NCBI RefSeq assembly: GCF_037102585.1
Contig: NW_027043822.1
Span: 397,001-461,000, forward strand
Reading direction: 5' to 3'
Source: Saccharomycopsis crataegensis
Lineage: Eukaryota > Ascomycota > Saccharomycetes > Ascoideales > Saccharomycopsidaceae
Length of the DNA stretch: 64,000 nucleotides
The translations under genes and the position numbers were made by a program. Of this stretch, positions 61,358-64,000 are shown one piece after another. Below the pieces are notes generated by a model. That model was not told where the DNA came from. It was given only the letters and a program-made list of their open reading frames with translations, and searched no databases. Numbering within the stretch: the stretch's first letter is position 1; each line of letters opens with the position of its first letter.

Positions 61358-61364
61358 CCATACC

Positions 61365-64000
61365 TTTTTTTTTTTTTCCTTCAAAGTTCGATTTATTAAT
61401 AAATATATAATTATATATATCTATGTAAAATCTTATAAGCTAATGCTCATTATATATGTTAGGGAAAACCATATCCTATGGTGAAAAACCCTTTAGTGAT
61501 AATTATTAGTATTTAAATAAAATGTTTTTTTTGTTATTGTTTTTGTTAATTTTTTTTTTCTTTTTTGTTTTGATCGACTATTCAGCTCCCAGTAGTAATG
61601 ATATAAATCAAGTTGTTAATTGATGTGTTCCAATCAATTTGGTTATGATATCTTAGGCGTGAGAGTTTGCGTTGATAGCATAGGTAGCGGTCGATCTTTT
61701 TGATTGTTGATTCTGAATGATTGGGAGCGATTAAGTTATTCCATGCTAATGGAATTGGGATTTTCAATCTTGACCATAACTCGGTTGATAATGGGCATTG
61801 AATTAGGAAATGGGTCATTTTGATCTTGACTTGGAGTTCTGGTGATTCATGTTGTTGGTCTTGAGAGACGGTTTCGAGCCCGCAATAGTGACATTTTCTA
61901 TGTTGGTAAAAAAATTGTTCAGCACCTAAGTGGAATATGTGTATGTTTTCAAAGTAACCAGGGCTATTATGTTGGTATTTGTGGAGTCTCTTCCAGAAAG
62001 AGTTTTGTTTCGTTTGGGTGACTTCTTGGATATTGGTTAAAGTGGTGGATAATTTATGTTTATCAATTCTGGCTCTTTTTTTCTTGCTTCCCTGTTTGTG
62101 TTCAAACTCCATGACCAGTTTTGGGATCTCCATTTGATAGATAGTTGGTATACCGTCTTGAATGGACTTGGCAAGGTCTGAGTGTTTGATATTCATTGGG
62201 CTCAATGTTTGTTGTTGAGATATTGGTTTGGACAATAATTTATACCAAGCTACAAAAGCACATTTTTCCGCTGTGGTAAACATTGGAAGATTTATAACCT
62301 GGTTGAGTATGGACCTGCTTTCTCTCTTATTCTTGATATTGATCTGGTCACCCAATATTAACCGCCACCAGTATTGGGTTTTTATATATCCTTGTATCGA
62401 CTGCTCTTCCTCGGATAGATTTTGTTTGATGATCATGTTTATTGCTAGTTGGAGCTTGAATCGGAGTAACTGGCAATATGGGTTTAAAGATTTGAGAAAG
62501 AGTTGTTGAAAGATTTTTGCCTTGCGGTAGCTCAATTGGCTTTTGATATCCACCATGCCATATCCTCCTTTCAATGGGCTTGTTTTTAAAGTGTCCATGG
62601 AGATTTTCAGTTTTTTGTTCACCTGGTTTTTGATGGATTGTTCTAGCAAATCTATTTGGTCTGGAAGCATAGGTGCATGAATCTCGTGGTAATATAGCTT
62701 AGACAAGATATATGTGTTATATCCGACTATTTGACTTGATATTGGTAGTGAACTCATGTTGGTCATGTAATATTTGGTGCTGATGTCTTTTTGGAGAGTA
62801 TTAGGCCAGGTTTGACTCGAGTTCCCAATTTTAACGCCTAGATATTGGGTTTCATAATTATTGTCAGCAATATCTATTTGGAAGTCGGACTGGAATGGTA
62901 TTTGATCGCATGGAACAATTAATCTGGATTTGCTTTTGTTTAATTTAGAACCACTGACTTGTTCGAACGCCTGAATTATCTTCATAGTGTTTTTGAAGTC
63001 ATTATGATCTCTCAAGAATAAGGTAACATCATCTGCATAGGCAAGGTATTTGACTCTGGGGATGATGTTTGGTTGGATCTTATGGTTGTAACTGAATCCT
63101 TTATTTAATCTTTGGATGGCTCTTAGAAAAGGTTCAAGGGCTAACGCGAAAATTGTTGGTGAAAGTGGGTTGCCCTGAAGGGTTCCGTTTCTTAATGGGA
63201 AAGAAGGGCCTGTAATGTTATTTAGGCAAATGGTTCCGAGGGCTTTGGTAAGGATAGCGTGAATAGTTTCCGTCATTTTTCCAAAATTGAGTTTTCGAAG
63301 TAATATTTTAAGGTATAGATGGGAAATCTGGTCAAAAGCCTTTTCAAAGTCAGCAAGCATGATTCGGTGGTTAGTAGAATGATTGACATGTGGCTTGTCT
63401 TGTGGGGATATTAAACTGGAAAGCAAGTCACCGAAAATTGTTATATTAGAGAAGGAGGATCTTTCAGGTATGAAACCAACTTGATTTGGGCCGATAATTT
63501 TTTGCAAGAACGGGAGCAAACGGGCGTTGATGATGCTGGAAAAGAGTTTCAAATTTGTGTTGATTAATGCTATGGGCCTGTAATTCTCCACTTTTTGAAC
63601 ATCTTTGTTTGGTTTTGGTATGAGAGTGAATTTTATGGTTCGATAGTTGAATGGAATTTCCCCTGAAGAAAGAATTTGGTTAAATTCTTTTAGAAGTATG
63701 TGTTTTATCTGAGGAAAGAGAGACTTATAAACGCCGTATGGTATACCATCTACCCCGGGGGCGGATTGAGTATTGGATTCAGTAACTGCATATTCCAATT
63801 CTGTCATGGTGATTGGTTTGTTCAAGTTGTTGGATTCAGTGTTGGTTAGTGGTATCTGATCTCCCAAGGAGGCGTTGATGAACCTTTCTATATTTTCCGA
63901 GCTCTTTGAACCACGAGATCCATCGTAGAGTTTTTGATAGTAATTGGTTACTTCTAGAAGCATGTCTTGCTGTGATGTCAATAAAGCGCCATCTGAAGCT
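61365..64000 (-). mobile_element. LINE-C, L1/Zorro-like element, runs off the right edge
   Basis: A second LINE family, same orientation. Its poly(A) tail is the T run at 61365-61377, followed (minus strand, upstream) by a 3' UTR of about 200 bases and an ORF2 ending at 61582. The frame is still open at base 64000, so the element extends beyond the window. Unlike LINE-A, no 0.7 kb block follows its tail; the tail abuts the truncated 5' end of LINE-B instead. Confidence 0.85.
61582..64000 (-). CDS. LINE-C ORF2, L1-like reverse transcriptase, 5' part outside the window
   Basis: About 806 codons are seen, open to the right edge. Polymerase motifs: APGVDGIPYGVYKSLFP, TLIPKPNKD..NYRPIALINTN, MLADFEKAFDQI (motif A), GTLQGNPLSPTIFAL (motif B) and LAYADDVTLFL (catalytic YADD, about 315-318 from the first internal start). 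A C-terminal zinc-type motif CHYC...HFLIQC lies near residues 710-745. This pattern is typical of the L1 clade, to which Candida Zorro and Yarrowia Ylli elements belong. No stop interrupts the visible frame, so it may be an intact element; the endonuclease and ORF1 would lie beyond 64000. Confidence 0.85.
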   Translation of the reverse strand, partial: ASDGALLTSQQDMLLEVTNYYQKLYDGSRGSKSSENIERFINASLGDQIPLTNTESNNLNKPITMTELEYAVTESNTQSAPGVDGIPYGVYKSLFPQIKHILLKEFNQILSSGEIPFNYRTIKFTLIPKPNKDVQKVENYRPIALINTNLKLFSSIINARLLPFLQKIIGPNQVGFIPERSSFSNITIFGDLLSSLISPQDKPHVNHSTNHRIMLADFEKAFDQISHLYLKILLRKLNFGKMTETIHAILTKALGTICLNNITGPSFPLRNGTLQGNPLSPTIFALALEPFLRAIQRLNKGFSYNHKIQPNIIPRVKYLAYADDVTLFLRDHNDFKNTMKIIQAFEQVSGSKLNKSKSRLIVPCDQIPFQSDFQIDIADNNYETQYLGVKIGNSSQTWPNTLQKDISTKYYMTNMSSLPISSQIVGYNTYILSKLYYHEIHAPMLPDQIDLLEQSIKNQVNKKLKISMDTLKTSPLKGGYGMVDIKSQLSYRKAKIFQQLFLKSLNPYCQLLRFKLQLAINMIIKQNLSEEEQSIQGYIKTQYWWRLILGDQINIKNKRESRSILNQVINLPMFTTAEKCAFVAWYKLLSKPISQQQTLSPMNIKHSDLAKSIQDGIPTIYQMEIPKLVMEFEHKQGSKKKRARIDKHKLSTTLTNIQEVTQTKQNSFWKRLHKYQHNSPGYFENIHIFHLGAEQFFYQHRKCHYCGLETVSQDQQHESPELQVKIKMTHFLIQCPLSTELWSRLKIPIPLAWNNLIAPNHSESTIKKIDRYLCYQRKLSRLRYHNQIDWNTSINNLIYIITTGS

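Noticed and set aside
1-64000. A CTG-serine clade yeast
   Set aside because: CTG codons occur at leucine-like positions in MED17 (PELLLLF), RMI1 (QLLQLY) and coiled coils at 41.3-42.3 kb. This is indirect; the tRNA for CAG anticodon is not in the window.

Overview
The window is from the nuclear genome of a budding yeast (Saccharomycotina). It is gene-dense, AT-rich between genes, and carries one-copy orthologues of familiar yeast genes: RPO21/RPB1, RPB3, RPO26, MED17, TFIIIA, RPL17, SEC63, HIS6, ARL1, ERD2, PRE7, QCR2, MEF2, RMI1 and others. Seven spliceosomal introns can be placed from protein homology. They use GTATGT, GTAAGT or GTAGGT donors, and most show a TACTAAC-like branch site 8 to 12 bases before the acceptor. 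CTG codons fall at hydrophobic or coiled-coil positions (MED17, RMI1, the CENP-H-like protein), so CTG most likely means leucine and this is probably not a CTG-serine yeast. I cannot name the species.

Layout. 1-17 kb: a peroxiredoxin cut by the left edge, MED17, YFH7, a 2.4 kb gene-poor stretch, BFR1, an unrecognised acidic protein, and RPB1 with a 22-heptad CTD and two 5' introns. 17-34 kb: RPL17, a 2.3 kb gene-free stretch, SCD6, NAT3, a small membrane protein, RPB3, HIS6, FAF1, SEC63, a myosin regulatory light chain, TFIIIA divergent from RPO26, and QCR2. 34-37 kb: a gene-free, degenerate stretch with short repeated segments. 37-55 kb: ARL1, VPS25, PRE7, ERD2, a CENP-H-like protein, RSM26, AIM25, a CREG-like secreted protein, an SR-type RNA-binding protein with a 1.16 kb intron, OMS1, MEF2 and RMI1.

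55.5-64 kb is different. Next to an intron-bearing tRNA-Ile(AAU) gene begins a head-to-tail run of LINE (non-LTR) retrotransposon copies, all on the minus strand with their poly(A) ends facing the genes. Copies A and B are near-identical, 5'-truncated members of one family (Jockey/I/Tad-type reverse transcriptase). Each abuts the same ~0.7 kb repeat block at its poly(A) end. Copy C is a different, L1/Zorro-like element running off the right edge. This array is the most unusual part of the window; a subtelomeric position is possible but not shown.

Functionally the genes are mostly housekeeping: transcription (RPB1, RPB3, RPO26, MED17, TFIIIA), mitochondrial work (QCR2, RSM26, MEF2, OMS1, AIM25), secretion and endosomal traffic (SEC63, ERD2, ARL1, VPS25), and RNA handling (BFR1, SCD6, the SR protein, FAF1). 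A candidate box C/D snoRNA lies inside the long SR-gene intron.
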